Assembly: GCF_900602065.1 (NCBI RefSeq)
Contig: NZ_UWFN01000265.1
Span: 558,001-622,000 of the forward strand
Source of the DNA: Pseudomonas viridiflava
Lineage (GTDB): Bacteria; Pseudomonadota; Gammaproteobacteria; Pseudomonadales; Pseudomonadaceae
DNA length: 64,000 nt
Direction of reading: 5' to 3'
The position numbers and the translations under genes are program-made. Shown piece after piece: positions 53,147-62,640 of this stretch. Position 1 is the stretch's first letter, and every line of letters starts with the position of its first letter. The notes beneath the pieces are model-generated. The model had not been told where the DNA came from. It saw nothing but the letters and a program-made list of their open reading frames with translations, and ran no database searches.

Positions 53147-53242
53147 GGCTCCTTGTGTATCAGGATGATTTTCAGGGTTTGACGGCAGGAACCGAGATTA
53201 GGGCCTGGGCGCAATCATCGTTAGTCGGTTCCTGTCGGCTTC

Positions 53243-53395
53243 TTGCCTGATCCTGCAGCACTGCTGAAACGGCCCTAAGGACATTGCCTCATCCGGGTGG
53301 TCACTCTGAACAGTACCAGGCAATGCTTGATCCGATCCTGCGGCCCGAATGCTGCACACCGGCAGGATCAGGCAATCATCCCGCAGGATTGGCGT
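53243..53395. promoter_or_regulatory. GCAGGAT motif array between ABM and AraC genes
   Basis: The heptamer GCAGGAT occurs four times: minus strand at 53250-53256 and 53335-53341, plus strand at 53362-53368 and 53383-53389, the last two 21 bp apart. Two copies extend to a 14-base inverted repeat GCAGGATCAGGCAA. Likely binding sites for the AraC regulator. The 308-base gap holds no gene. Confidence 0.6.
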
Positions 53396-53454
53396 AGTGC
53401 TTTGGCTTGCACAAAAATAAGCTGGGCACATTAACGAAGGATTAAGGACTCCCC

Positions 53455-54384
53455 ATGTCGCAACTCCAACACCCCACAGAACCGGTCAGCGAAGACATGG
53501 AAAAGCAGCGTGCAGAACTGGCTGAGCTGATTCGCCGTTTCGCGCCCTCTGAAGGTGCTTTCCAGACCGCAATCTCGCCCCTGCACATGGTGCGTTATGA
53601 AAGCCCGGCGCAATCGCTGCCTAGCCTTATCCAGCCTGCGCTGTGCATCTTTGCTCACGGCAGCAAAGAGGTGCGCCTGGGTGATGAGACCTACACCTAC
53701 GATCCGCTCAACTATCTGGTGTTGTCCGTGGCATTACCTCTGAGCGGCAGAATCCTTGATGCCACTCCGGAAAATCCAAACCTGGCGCTAAGGCTGGATA
53801 TTGATCCTGCGGACATCAACGCATTGATTGCCGAAGCAGGCCCCATGAGCGTCCCTACCCGTCCCAGCGGACGCGGTCTTTATATAGAACGAATCGATGC
53901 GCAGTTGCTGGATGCGGTGCTGCGTCTTTCAAAGCTGCTGGACAGCCCGAAGGACATCTCCATGCTTGCGCCGCTGATCAAACGCGAGATCCTCTATCGC
54001 CTGCTGCGCAGCCCTCAAGGTCACCGTCTTTATGAAATCGCTATCACCAGCTGCCAGACGCATCGCGTAACCCAGGCGATCAGGTGGCTCAATCAGAATT
54101 TCACTGAGTCATTGCGCATAGAAGAACTGGCCCGAGAGGTGAACCTGAGTGTTTCAACCCTGCACCATCGCTTCAAAGCGGTGACGGCAATGAGCCCGTT
54201 GCAGTATCAAAAGCAGCTGCGACTTCAGGAAGCGCGACGTTTGATGCTTGCCGATGGCCTCGATGCTTCGGCGGCTGGTTACAAAGTTGGCTACGAAAGC
54301 CCTTCGCAGTTCAGCCGGGAATACAGTCGACTGTTCGGAGCCCCGCCGCTTCGCGACCTCGCTCGACTGAGAGCGACGGTTTAG
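53455..54384 (+). CDS. AraC-family transcriptional regulator
   Basis: 309 residues. N-terminal AraC_N domain (LSSPxx-like YTYDPLNYLVLSVALPLSGRILDATPENPNLALRLDIDPADINAL) with cupin fold. C-terminal double HTH (TQAIRWLNQNFTESLRIEELAREVNLSVSTLHHRFKAVTAMSPLQYQKQLRLQEARRLM ... VGYESPSQFSREYSRLFGAPPLRD). Regulators of this kind usually control a nearby oxidoreductase; the divergent ABM gene fits. Confidence 0.9.
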   Translation: MSQLQHPTEPVSEDMEKQRAELAELIRRFAPSEGAFQTAISPLHMVRYESPAQSLPSLIQPALCIFAHGSKEVRLGDETYTYDPLNYLVLSVALPLSGRILDATPENPNLALRLDIDPADINALIAEAGPMSVPTRPSGRGLYIERIDAQLLDAVLRLSKLLDSPKDISMLAPLIKREILYRLLRSPQGHRLYEIAITSCQTHRVTQAIRWLNQNFTESLRIEELAREVNLSVSTLHHRFKAVTAMSPLQYQKQLRLQEARRLMLADGLDASAAGYKVGYESPSQFSREYSRLFGAPPLRDLARLRATV

Positions 54385-54429
54385 CCTGGTGTGGCGGGGC
54401 TCTCTCAAGGAGCTCTTTAGCAGGCCCCG

Positions 54430-56067
54430 TTACCCAGCCACCATCGCCCTCATCCATGCACCTTGATCAATCTCGATCAAGGTCGGCCCTGGCCGTTCCA
54501 CCGCGACACGCAAAGCAGCCTTGAGCGAGTCCACGCCTTCCACCGCTTCAGCCTCGCACCCCAGCGCTTTGGCGACGCCGATAAAATCGGGCGTATAAAT
54601 ATCCACGCCTACAGGCTCGATAGCACGATTGACCATGTACTTCTTGATCTCTTCGTAACCCTGGTTATTCCACAGCAGGATGATGATCGGCGTGCGCGCT
54701 TCGACTGCACTGGCCAGTTCCGCCAACGTGAACTGCAGGCCTCCATCGCCAATCAGGCAGGCCACCGGACGCTGCTCCCCCGCATCGACGCTCCCCAGCC
54801 ACGCCCCTATCGCGGCTGGCAGCGCGTAGCCCAGCGTGCCGTAACCGGTGGAAGAGTTGAACCAGCGCCGCGGCTGATCCAGGTCCAGCGTCAGATTCCC
54901 GGTGTAGACCGGCTGGGTGGAGTCGCCCACGATGACCACCCCTTCAAGCACCTCCAATACCGTTCGCAAAAAGACCGTCTGCCCAAGGGTCGCCGCGTCC
55001 CATGACGCATGAAGGGTTTTGCGCAATGCGCGCACGCGGCTGGCGCCCCAGTCTGACAGGCGCTCGCTGAGTGTTTCGTGTGCCATCTCTGTGAGCAGCG
55101 CCTGTGCAGCAGCATTGGAATCAGAGACCAGCGCCACCGTTGGCGGGAAGTTACGCACGGTCTGGTCGGGATCAATGTCGATACGCAGCAGCGTTCCCGG
55201 GATCTTGAAATGCCCCTGAAAGGTGATGTCGTAGTCTGTTTCCGCAAGCTCGGTGCCAATCGCCAAGACGACGTCAGCGGCCTCGATCAACTCACGCGTC
55301 GGATCCAGTGCCTGAGTCGAGCCGATCAGCAGAGGATGACTGGCAGGCAGCATGCCTTTGGCGTTGATCGTCAGCGCAATGGGAGCATCCAGTTGCTCGG
55401 CCAGACGAGTCAGCGCGGCAGCAGCATCAATAGCGCCGCCTCCGGCAAGGATCAAAGGCCGTCGGGCGCCAGCGAGCAGGCGGCTCATTTGCGCAATGGC
55501 TGCCGGTGAAGGGCCGGCGCGGCTGACCCTGACCGGCTCGCAAGCCAGCAGCGCATCGGCATTCTCCACCAATACATCGAGCGGAATTTCGATATGGACC
55601 GGCCGCGGACGTCCGGCCTGGAATACCGCGAACGCCCGCGCCAGGACTCCCGGCAGTTCAGTGGCGGACATCAGTGTGTGGGAAAAGGCCGCGACGCCGG
55701 CAACCAGCGCACCTTGCGCGGGCAATTCATGCAACTTGCCGCGCCCGCCGCCCAACTGGTTGCGTGACTGCACGCTGGAAATGACCAGCATGGGAATCGA
55801 ATCCGCATAAGCCTGGCCCATGGCCGTGGTGATGTTGGTCATGCCAGGGCCGGTAATAATGAAACACACCCCCGGTTTGCCACGGGTACGTGAGTATCCA
55901 TCAGCCATGAAACCCGCACCCTGCTCATGTCGCGGCGTGAGGTGCCTGATACTCGAACTCGCCAGCCCACGGTAGAGTTCAACGGTGTGCACACCTGGAA
56001 TGCCGAACACCCGCTCAACACCATAACCTTCCAGTAACTTCACCAACACTTCGCCGCAGGTTGCCAT
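54430..56067 (-). CDS. aruI: Thiamine-diphosphate enzyme, 5-guanidino-2-oxopentanoate decarboxylase-like (AruI)
   Basis: 545 residues with three ThDP domains. E in PRHEQGAGFMADGYSR is the catalytic glutamate, and GDGGLQFTLAELASAVEARTPIIILLWNNQGY is the ThDP/Mg motif. CGEVLVKLLEGYGVERVFGIPGVHTVELYRGL follows AruI closely. It decarboxylates the 2-oxo acid from arginine in the arginine-transaminase pathway. AruH (the transaminase) is not adjacent, which lowers certainty; a related acetolactate-type enzyme is possible. Confidence 0.75.
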   Translation of the reverse strand: MATCGEVLVKLLEGYGVERVFGIPGVHTVELYRGLASSSIRHLTPRHEQGAGFMADGYSRTRGKPGVCFIITGPGMTNITTAMGQAYADSIPMLVISSVQSRNQLGGGRGKLHELPAQGALVAGVAAFSHTLMSATELPGVLARAFAVFQAGRPRPVHIEIPLDVLVENADALLACEPVRVSRAGPSPAAIAQMSRLLAGARRPLILAGGGAIDAAAALTRLAEQLDAPIALTINAKGMLPASHPLLIGSTQALDPTRELIEAADVVLAIGTELAETDYDITFQGHFKIPGTLLRIDIDPDQTVRNFPPTVALVSDSNAAAQALLTEMAHETLSERLSDWGASRVRALRKTLHASWDAATLGQTVFLRTVLEVLEGVVIVGDSTQPVYTGNLTLDLDQPRRWFNSSTGYGTLGYALPAAIGAWLGSVDAGEQRPVACLIGDGGLQFTLAELASAVEARTPIIILLWNNQGYEEIKKYMVNRAIEPVGVDIYTPDFIGVAKALGCEAEAVEGVDSLKAALRVAVERPGPTLIEIDQGAWMRAMVAG

Positions 56068-56305
56068 TGTTATTGATCCTCAATTGACCGGAAGGCGCTC
56101 CGATACGTGTTCACTTGAAACGCCAGTGCTACAGCTGAAAAAGCAAATATCGTGCTCAACGTACATTAGCTTCGACATGGCTATAACTTTTAAGGCATTC
56201 AGCCATGCCTGCTAGATCAATTCTTTCCTACAGCTTTAAAACGCCTGCCCTACACTTCTGATAATCCTTTCAGAACTGTCATGTAGTCGGAATGAGGGAA
56301 GCGGC

Positions 56306-56476
56306 ATGAACATAAAAATAAAAAGATGCGTCACTGTACTGGGTATCAGCGCCGTCATCGCAGTGTATGCGGCAGGCGTATATCGCAATGAACTGGCCCG
56401 TCAGGCGCCGCAAGTCGCGACCTGCAACTTTGGTCATTGCGTCCCCAGTAATGCGACATTCAGCGCATTGCGATGA
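56306..56476 (+). CDS. Small single-helix membrane protein
   Basis: 56 residues, MNIKIKRCVTVLGISAVIAVYAAGVYRNEL..., with one hydrophobic helix (about 8-25) after a basic N-terminus and two cysteines (CNFGHC). GAGGGAA lies six bases before the ATG. Topology suggests an inner-membrane anchor with a periplasmic tail. No family recognised. Confidence 0.55.
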   Translation: MNIKIKRCVTVLGISAVIAVYAAGVYRNELARQAPQVATCNFGHCVPSNATFSALR

Positions 56477-56623
56477 AACGAGGCTGAAGCGTTTAAGTCG
56501 CGAGAACTGTATGAGGCACCTATCGATTAGGGAGCTATCGGCTTAGACTGACTGCTTCCCCCGTCGGTATTCGGCGGGCATTACTGTCGATCAGGTTCTG
56601 CCTTGACCAGTCTTCCCCCCACC

Positions 56624-58114
56624 ATGCCTTCCATCCGTAGCGTCCTGGTTGCGTTGATGATGGCCGTATTTCTCAGTGCGCTGGACCAGACAATCGTCGC
56701 CGTCTCCATTCCTGCCATATCCACCCAGTTCAATGACTTCGACCTGTTGGCGTGGGTGATCTCCGCCTACATGGTGGCGCTGACTGTGGCAGTACCTATC
56801 TACGGCAAACTGGGCGACTTGTATGGTCGGCGCAAGCTGATGCTGTTCGGGCTTGGGCTCTTCACGCTGGCATCGCTGTTTTGCGGCATGGCGCAAAGCA
56901 TGGAGCAATTGGTACTCGCGCGGGTTATTCAGGGGATTGGCGCGGGCGGTATGGTTTCAGTCAGTCAGGCAATCATCGGTGACCTCGTGCCACCGCGAGA
57001 GCGAGGACGCTACCAAGGCTATTTCAGCGGCATGTACGCTCTGGCCAGTGTTTCGGGTCCATTGTTGGGGGGCGTCATGACGCAGTACCTGTCCTGGCGT
57101 TGGGTATTCCTGATCAACCTGCCACTGGGCGTGATCGCCTGGTGGTTCGCCAAACGTACCCTTCTCGGCCTGCCCGTCCCGCAACGTAAACCCGTCATCG
57201 ATTACCTTGGAACAGTGCTGATGATTATCGGCCTGAGCGCGCTGTTGTTGGGCATCACTGAAATTGGCCAGGGCCACAGCTGGCGTGATGGGCAAGTGCT
57301 GACGCTGCTCGGCGTGGCACTGCTGGCCCTGATCTGCTTTGTCTGGTACGAACGTCGCACACTTGAGCCTCTCCTGCCGATGCACCTGTTCGCCAACCGT
57401 AGCGCCGTGCTTTGCTGGTGCACGATTTTCTTCACCAGTTTCCAGGCTATTTCGCTGATCGTTCTGGTGCCGCTGCGTTTCCAGACGGTCACCGGCGGTG
57501 GTGCCGACAGCGCTGCAGTACACCTTTTACCTTTGGCGATAGGCATGCCGATGGGGGCTTTTTTTGCTGGCCGTCGTACGTCTCTCACCGGCCGCTACAA
57601 GCCGATGATCCTTACCGGCGCGATGTTGATGCCGATAGCGATCCTGGGCATGGCGTTCACGCCGCCGCAATCGTTGCTGCTGACCAGCCTGTTCATGATG
57701 ATGACGGGAATTGCCAGCGGCATGCAGTTCCCGACCTCGCTCGTCGGGACACAAAACTCGGTTGCGAGAAACGACATGGGTGTGGCAACCAGCACCACCA
57801 ATCTGTTCCGCTCTCTGGGCGGTGCAGTGGGAGTGGCCATGATGTCTGCGCTATTGCTGGCAATGCTGCAAGAAACCGGGCTGAGCGGCGTCACCACAGG
57901 TTCCATCGGCGGCGCTGAGGGCGCATCCGGCAATGTCCTGATGGACAGCCTCAACGCCGCCAGCGGCCCTGCCCTGCAAACCTTGCGTGATGAACTGTCG
58001 CTGACGTTCCGCCACCTGATGATCGTCAGCGCAGCAATCTCGCTGTTGGGCCTGGCTGCCGCACTGGCGATGCCCAACAATCTGTTGCGGGGCAAGGAGC
58101 ACAAGGAAGCCTGA
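56624..58114 (+). CDS. MFS drug:H+ antiporter, DHA2 family
   Basis: 496 residues from the ATG at 56624; a TTG at 56603 would add seven. Fourteen helices. Motifs SALDQTIVAVSIPAI (helix 1), YGKLGDLYGRRKLM (motif A), LVLARVIQGIGAGGMVSVSQAIIGDLVPPRERG (motifs B/C). Similar to EmrB/QacA pumps. No membrane-fusion gene adjoins it. Confidence 0.88.
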   Translation: MPSIRSVLVALMMAVFLSALDQTIVAVSIPAISTQFNDFDLLAWVISAYMVALTVAVPIYGKLGDLYGRRKLMLFGLGLFTLASLFCGMAQSMEQLVLARVIQGIGAGGMVSVSQAIIGDLVPPRERGRYQGYFSGMYALASVSGPLLGGVMTQYLSWRWVFLINLPLGVIAWWFAKRTLLGLPVPQRKPVIDYLGTVLMIIGLSALLLGITEIGQGHSWRDGQVLTLLGVALLALICFVWYERRTLEPLLPMHLFANRSAVLCWCTIFFTSFQAISLIVLVPLRFQTVTGGGADSAAVHLLPLAIGMPMGAFFAGRRTSLTGRYKPMILTGAMLMPIAILGMAFTPPQSLLLTSLFMMMTGIASGMQFPTSLVGTQNSVARNDMGVATSTTNLFRSLGGAVGVAMMSALLLAMLQETGLSGVTTGSIGGAEGASGNVLMDSLNAASGPALQTLRDELSLTFRHLMIVSAAISLLGLAAALAMPNNLLRGKEHKEA

Positions 58115-58134
58115 AATGAGTTTGGGTCGAACGG

Positions 58135-58228
58135 TCCTGTGAGAGCCGGGCTTGCCCGCGATAAGCACAACCCGTGTTATCTGAAGCACTGCATCGCTGC
58201 ATCGCGAGCAAGCTCTGCTCCCACAGGA
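58135..58228. repeat. REP-like inverted repeat, GCTTGCCCGCGA family
   Basis: TCCTGTGAGAGCCGGGCTTG and a right arm ending GAGCAAGCTCTGCTCCCACAGGA, about 45 bases apart. A fourth distinct REP-like family in this window. Confidence 0.7.
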
Positions 58229-58229
58229 A

Positions 58230-59084
58230 CTACTTGCTGTAATACCCCACCGCCACCAGGTAATCCCCAACCTTGCGCGCATACGCATGCTTGTTCTCTA
58301 CCTTGCCGGTTACCGGGTTGCGCCAGCGGTATTCGTATTCAGCGGCGTCCTGTTTTTCGATCAAAGCCAGCATCGGTTCGCCAACAGGTTTGCCCTCAGG
58401 GTCTTTTACCTTGCGAAAGTCAGTATTGATCAGTCGCAGATTGGTACCGTGCGCGACGTAACGCTTGCTGTTCAGATCGACCACGAACACATAAAGGTCA
58501 TCCTGCAGAAAGCCGCCTCGCAGGCTATTAATCGCACTGAGGGTGCCTTTTTGGTCACGATTCAGTTCACTGACTGCTTTATCCAGCAATGCCCTGGCTT
58601 GCTCAGGCGAAGCCCGAGGAACGTAGTAGCCCACCGCGAGGATCCGCTCGCCAACACGCTGGAAGTAAACACGCTTGCGCTCGACCTTACCGTCAGCCCA
58701 GTTATGCCAGCGGTACTCGGCCTGCTGCACACCTTTGCTCTCGGGGGTTTGCAAAACTTCCTTGAACGCCTTTTGCAGGTCCGGCTCCAGCACCTGAGAT
58801 ACATCCCGACCTATCAGCACCACCGAGGGACCCCCGCTGGCGAGCATGACGCCATGAGTGTCGACAACGAACACATAGCGCTCCCCGTCAACGAACTCGC
58901 CTTGACGGCTGAACTCGGCAAATGATTTGTCCCCGGCCTGCTGGTAGCGTGCCACTGCCTTCTCCAGCAGCGCCCTCGCAGCAGGCCCCTGTTCCGGGCT
59001 CTCGACGCCGGCCCCGGCCTGGCCAAGCCAGGCGGAGCATAGAAACCCCAGGACAACACCGAAACGTCGTGGCGAAAACTGCAT
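58230..59084 (-). CDS. Secreted double-Cache domain protein
   Basis: 284 residues from the ATG at 59084, with GGGGGCC upstream. Sec signal peptide (about 1-25). Two tandem repeats of a single-Cache unit: RYVFVVDTHGVMLASGGPSVVLIGRDVS ... ERILAVGYYVPR and LYVFVVDLNSKRYVAHGTNLRLINTDFR ... DYLVAVGYYSK. There is no transmembrane or output domain, so it is a free periplasmic ligand-binding protein, perhaps a partner of a receptor. Ligand unknown. Confidence 0.82.
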   Translation of the reverse strand: MQFSPRRFGVVLGFLCSAWLGQAGAGVESPEQGPAARALLEKAVARYQQAGDKSFAEFSRQGEFVDGERYVFVVDTHGVMLASGGPSVVLIGRDVSQVLEPDLQKAFKEVLQTPESKGVQQAEYRWHNWADGKVERKRVYFQRVGERILAVGYYVPRASPEQARALLDKAVSELNRDQKGTLSAINSLRGGFLQDDLYVFVVDLNSKRYVAHGTNLRLINTDFRKVKDPEGKPVGEPMLALIEKQDAAEYEYRWRNPVTGKVENKHAYARKVGDYLVAVGYYSK

Positions 59085-59181
59085 GACAGGCCCCCTCATT
59101 TTTATAAGTCTGTGCAGAGCTTAGCCAAACGCCGGATGATGAAGAATCATTCATGAGGAAGAGGTGAGCGCCGCCGCTCCG

Positions 59182-60315
59182 TCACCCGCTGAAATCAGTC
59201 CAGAACCACTGGGTTCGATCCGCTTTGAGGTGCTCGAAAGCGGGCATGACTTCACCTTTATTGAAGAAACGGCGAGAGCGCGCCATGGCGCTGCTGAACC
59301 AGTGCCCGGTCTGCGGGCATGGTTGACCGGCACGTACCGAGGCCATGGGTTTTTCATCGAAACGTGCATACCACTGGGCAGTGGACTGCTCCGTAAAACC
59401 AATCCCGCGCCCCGGACAAGGGTGCAAGCACCCGGTATCCTGCACCCGGATGGGCTTGAGTACCTTATTGACCGCCATATAGGCGCTCGACGGCCCCTCG
59501 CCCCTGCTCCCCAGCATCGGCAACACACCCGCACGAATCATAAGGCCGCTTTCATAGGTGTGAAAAACCACATCGCTGTTAGCACTGAGCACACTGCGCA
59601 GCCGGTCGCTGCCTCCCAACTGCTGAACAAAGCGGCTGCCCAAAACGCTGTACCAACTGACGCCCTTGATCCGGTCCAGCAAACGCAGGCTCTCCATATG
59701 TGGGCCGGCGTCCACCATCAAGCCCACATAACGTTGCGCCAGCTCGTACTCCAGAGGCAGGTATCGCAGACCATCGCCCGGCAAGACACAGACGAGACTG
59801 CCATAGCCGTGCTCGGCCTGGGTCTGATTGCACAGGTACTTGATCCACCCCTCGTATACCTTGGCTCCGTCCCTTTCCATGAGTACGGTCCACGGCAGAA
59901 GCATTTTCAGGCAAGAGTGATCAGTGGCCGCCTGGCTCCGGGGAGGAGCCATGACCGATATGCAATGAGTCGCGGCCTCAACTGGCCGGGCACTGGAAAT
60001 CGACCATAACAGTGGCTGGTCAGGCGAGCTTTCAAGCACTTGCCGTCGGCAGATGGAAAAACTGCTGGGGGACAGCTTTCGGAGCCGCTGATAAGACTGC
60101 CATTCAAGGGCGGGCCGAAACGTCTCGTAAAAATGCGTAAAACACGCTTCGATCCGTTGCCGGGCCTGCGCTGTATGGCCTTGCTTGAAGTACAACGTCG
60201 TCATCAACCCAAGTCGGGCAGCAGGTCGGCACTGCGCAGCGTCGGTCAGTAATTGATTGGCCTGGCACTTGAGCCTTCCCAGAGTTCCTGATGCTTCAGA
60301 TACGGTTTGCAACAC
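59182..60315 (-). CDS. DUF3396 protein, type VI secretion immunity-like
   Basis: 377 residues from a GTG at 60315 with GGGAG nine bases upstream; a TTG further up (60426) is less likely. LEYELAQRYVGLMVDAGPHMESLRLLDRIKGVSWYSVLGSRFVQQLGG ... GVLPMLGSRGEGPSSAYMAVNKVLKPIRV is the DUF3396 pattern found next to T6SS effectors (VgrG/PAAR/Rhs). No effector gene adjoins it here, so it is an orphan immunity-type gene. Confidence 0.75.
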   Translation of the reverse strand: MLQTVSEASGTLGRLKCQANQLLTDAAQCRPAARLGLMTTLYFKQGHTAQARQRIEACFTHFYETFRPALEWQSYQRLRKLSPSSFSICRRQVLESSPDQPLLWSISSARPVEAATHCISVMAPPRSQAATDHSCLKMLLPWTVLMERDGAKVYEGWIKYLCNQTQAEHGYGSLVCVLPGDGLRYLPLEYELAQRYVGLMVDAGPHMESLRLLDRIKGVSWYSVLGSRFVQQLGGSDRLRSVLSANSDVVFHTYESGLMIRAGVLPMLGSRGEGPSSAYMAVNKVLKPIRVQDTGCLHPCPGRGIGFTEQSTAQWYARFDEKPMASVRAGQPCPQTGHWFSSAMARSRRFFNKGEVMPAFEHLKADRTQWFWTDFSG

Positions 60316-60600
60316 GTTTTTATTCTCCCGGTCATCCAGAAACAAGAATGCGACGGAAGAGTGAAGGGAGTTGCCAGCGTGAACAATACGGGAAAAGCAC
60401 TTTGGGAAATCAGCTACACACTTCAAGAAGTGTCCTACTCAAATCCTACAAAAATAGCCTCTGCCGAACGCTTTCGACTAACCACAGTCGTAGTAGCATT
60501 GCGACACCAGTGTAAGCAGTCGGTAAACTGACTGGGCAGTCACTGCATATTTCGATATAGATATGCAGTGCGTTTGGCGGGGGAGAATCTGACAGAAGTT

Positions 60601-61233
60601 TCAGGTGCGTAGCGCGGGACTTAGGCGCAGCATGTCAAGCCCGGCATCCACCCATTTTTCGGCCCTGTCATTGAGCGAGTAGCTGTCCGGGACAAGCAGC
60701 CACTGACCGAGCATGCCATCTATATAAGCATGCAGGGCGATGGAGGCGCGGACGGTATCCAGGTCTGCAGGCAGTTGGCCTTTGCGGACCGCATTGCTCA
60801 ATGCCAGGCCAATACGGTCGTTGCACTCCAGGGCATTAACCTGACGCTGGTGGCGAAAGTCACACATTTCATCGGTGAATTCGCATTTATGAAACAAGAT
60901 CTCGTTAATGCGACGCGTTTTTGGGTCCAGTGTAATTTCATGAAACAAATGAATGAGCAGTTTTTTCATGCAACCCAATGGGTCGGCTTCGTCCTCGCTC
61001 TCGCTCGCCCTGGCCATCTCTTCCAGAGGCTCCTGGATGCTGTCGAGCATCGCCTGCACCAGATCAGCTTTGTTGCTGAAATGCCAGTAAATAGCGCCGC
61101 GTGTCACACCTGCCAAGGCTGCGATGTCCGCCAGAGTCGTACGCGCAACACCTCTCTCATAGAACGCTTTTTCAGCGGCCTCGAGAATTTGGCTGCGGGT
61201 AACCTGAGCTTCCTCTTTGGTACGACGGACCAT
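60601..61233 (-). CDS. ttgR: TtgR/TetR-family repressor of the RND efflux operon
   Basis: 210 residues. [63 protein letters not shown] is the TetR HTH and is nearly identical to TtgR of P. putida. The CEFTDEMC segment and the [11 protein letters not shown] ending are shared. It binds phenolics and antibiotics, which releases it from the operator at 61367. Divergent from ttgA. Confidence 0.92.
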   Translation of the reverse strand: MVRRTKEEAQVTRSQILEAAEKAFYERGVARTTLADIAALAGVTRGAIYWHFSNKADLVQAMLDSIQEPLEEMARASESEDEADPLGCMKKLLIHLFHEITLDPKTRRINEILFHKCEFTDEMCDFRHQRQVNALECNDRIGLALSNAVRKGQLPADLDTVRASIALHAYIDGMLGQWLLVPDSYSLNDRAEKWVDAGLDMLRLSPALRT

Positions 61234-61366
61234 GGCATTAAAACCTCATTGAAAATGCTACACACCACGAATCATGTGGCACTGAAGCAACACCGGGCGG
61301 CATTTGTATCGCCTTGTCCCGAACCTGCAATCCCCGCCCTGCGCGGCTTCGCGGCACAGGATAAGG

Positions 61367-61399
61367 TATTTACAAACAACCGTGAATGTAAGTATATTC
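61367..61399. promoter_or_regulatory. TtgR operator
   Basis: TATTTACAAACAACC followed by GTGAATGTAAGTATATTC differs by only a base or so from the TtgR operator recalled for P. putida. It sits between the divergent ttgR and ttgA starts. Confidence 0.85.
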
Positions 61400-61482
61400 A
61401 TTAGCCTACTACTTATCCAGCCAGAATTTTTCACACCCTTTCACTTTTCTTGAGCACCCAGGCTCCTGACCCGAGGATCTTC

Positions 61483-62637
61483 ATGCAATTCAAGCCAGCT
61501 GTTACCGTACTGGTCACTGCCGTCGCCCTGGCAACACTGCTCAGTGGATGCAGTAAAAAGGAAGAAGCCGCAGCTCCTGCAGCTGCACCTCCTCAGGTCG
61601 GCGTCGTGACCATCAAAGCTCAGCCCTACACCCTGACTTCGGAACTGCCGGGCCGTACCACGGCTTACCGCATCGCTGAAGTTCGGCCACAGGTCAACGG
61701 CATCATTCTCAAGCGTCTGTTTACAGAGGGCGGCGATGTCAAAGCCGGCCAACAGCTGTATCAGATTGACCCAGCGCTTTACGAAGCCACCGCCAATAGC
61801 GCAAAAGCGACTCTGCAATCGGCGAAGTCTTTGGCAGATCGCTACAAGCAACTGGTCAACGAGCAAGCGGTGAGCCGTCAGGAATACGACACGGCTCTGG
61901 CCTCCAGTCAGGAAGCCCAGGCCACTCTGCAGACTGCCCAGATCAACCTGCGCTACACCAAGGTGATGGCACCGATTTCCGGCCGTATCGGGCGTTCCGA
62001 TGTGACCGAAGGCGCACTGGTTACCAGCGGTCAGACCAACGCCATGGCAACGATCCAGCAACTGGACCCGATCTACGTTGACGTGACTCAGTCGTCCACC
62101 GAGATGCTCAAACTGCGTCGCGACCTGGAAAGCGGCAAACTGCAAAAGGCAGGTGACAACGCGGCGTCGGTCAAGCTGACCCTTGAAGACGGCAGCGAAT
62201 ACAGCAAGCCGGGCAAACTGGAATTCTCCGAAGTTTCGGTAGATCAGGCGACTGGCTCCGTGACCCTGCGCGCTGTGTTCCCGAACCCTGATCACACCCT
62301 GTTGCCAGGTATGTTTGTTCACGCTCAGTTGCAGGCTGGCATGAAAAGCGAAGCCATCCTTGCTCCACAGCAAGGCGTGACCCGTGACATGCGCGGCAAG
62401 CCGTCTGCCCTGGTGGTCAACAAAGACAACAAGGTTGAACAGCGTGAACTCATCGCCAACCGCACTGCTGGTGCTTACTGGTTGATCGAGAAAGGTCTGG
62501 AACCGGGTGATCGCGTAATCACTGAAGGTCTGCAATTCGTCAAGCCAGGCGCAGAAGTGACGGTCAAGGAAGCGACCAACCTCACGCCAGCCCAGTCCGC
62601 TGAGTCCGCCCCTGCCGCCACTGGCAAAGGTGAGTAA
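61483..62637 (+). CDS. ttgA: RND efflux periplasmic adaptor TtgA/MexA-type
   Basis: 384 residues from the ATG at 61483, with GAGGATC upstream. Lipoprotein signal with lipidated cysteine in LLSGC. Then the HlyD-type beta-barrel and lipoyl domains (AYRIAEVRPQVNGIILKRLFTEGGDVKAGQQLYQIDP), an alpha hairpin and the membrane-proximal domain. Very close to TtgA/EmhA/MexA. It links the pump to TolC-type OprM. Confidence 0.93.
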   Translation: MQFKPAVTVLVTAVALATLLSGCSKKEEAAAPAAAPPQVGVVTIKAQPYTLTSELPGRTTAYRIAEVRPQVNGIILKRLFTEGGDVKAGQQLYQIDPALYEATANSAKATLQSAKSLADRYKQLVNEQAVSRQEYDTALASSQEAQATLQTAQINLRYTKVMAPISGRIGRSDVTEGALVTSGQTNAMATIQQLDPIYVDVTQSSTEMLKLRRDLESGKLQKAGDNAASVKLTLEDGSEYSKPGKLEFSEVSVDQATGSVTLRAVFPNPDHTLLPGMFVHAQLQAGMKSEAILAPQQGVTRDMRGKPSALVVNKDNKVEQRELIANRTAGAYWLIEKGLEPGDRVITEGLQFVKPGAEVTVKEATNLTPAQSAESAPAATGKGE

Positions 62638-62640
62638 CCG

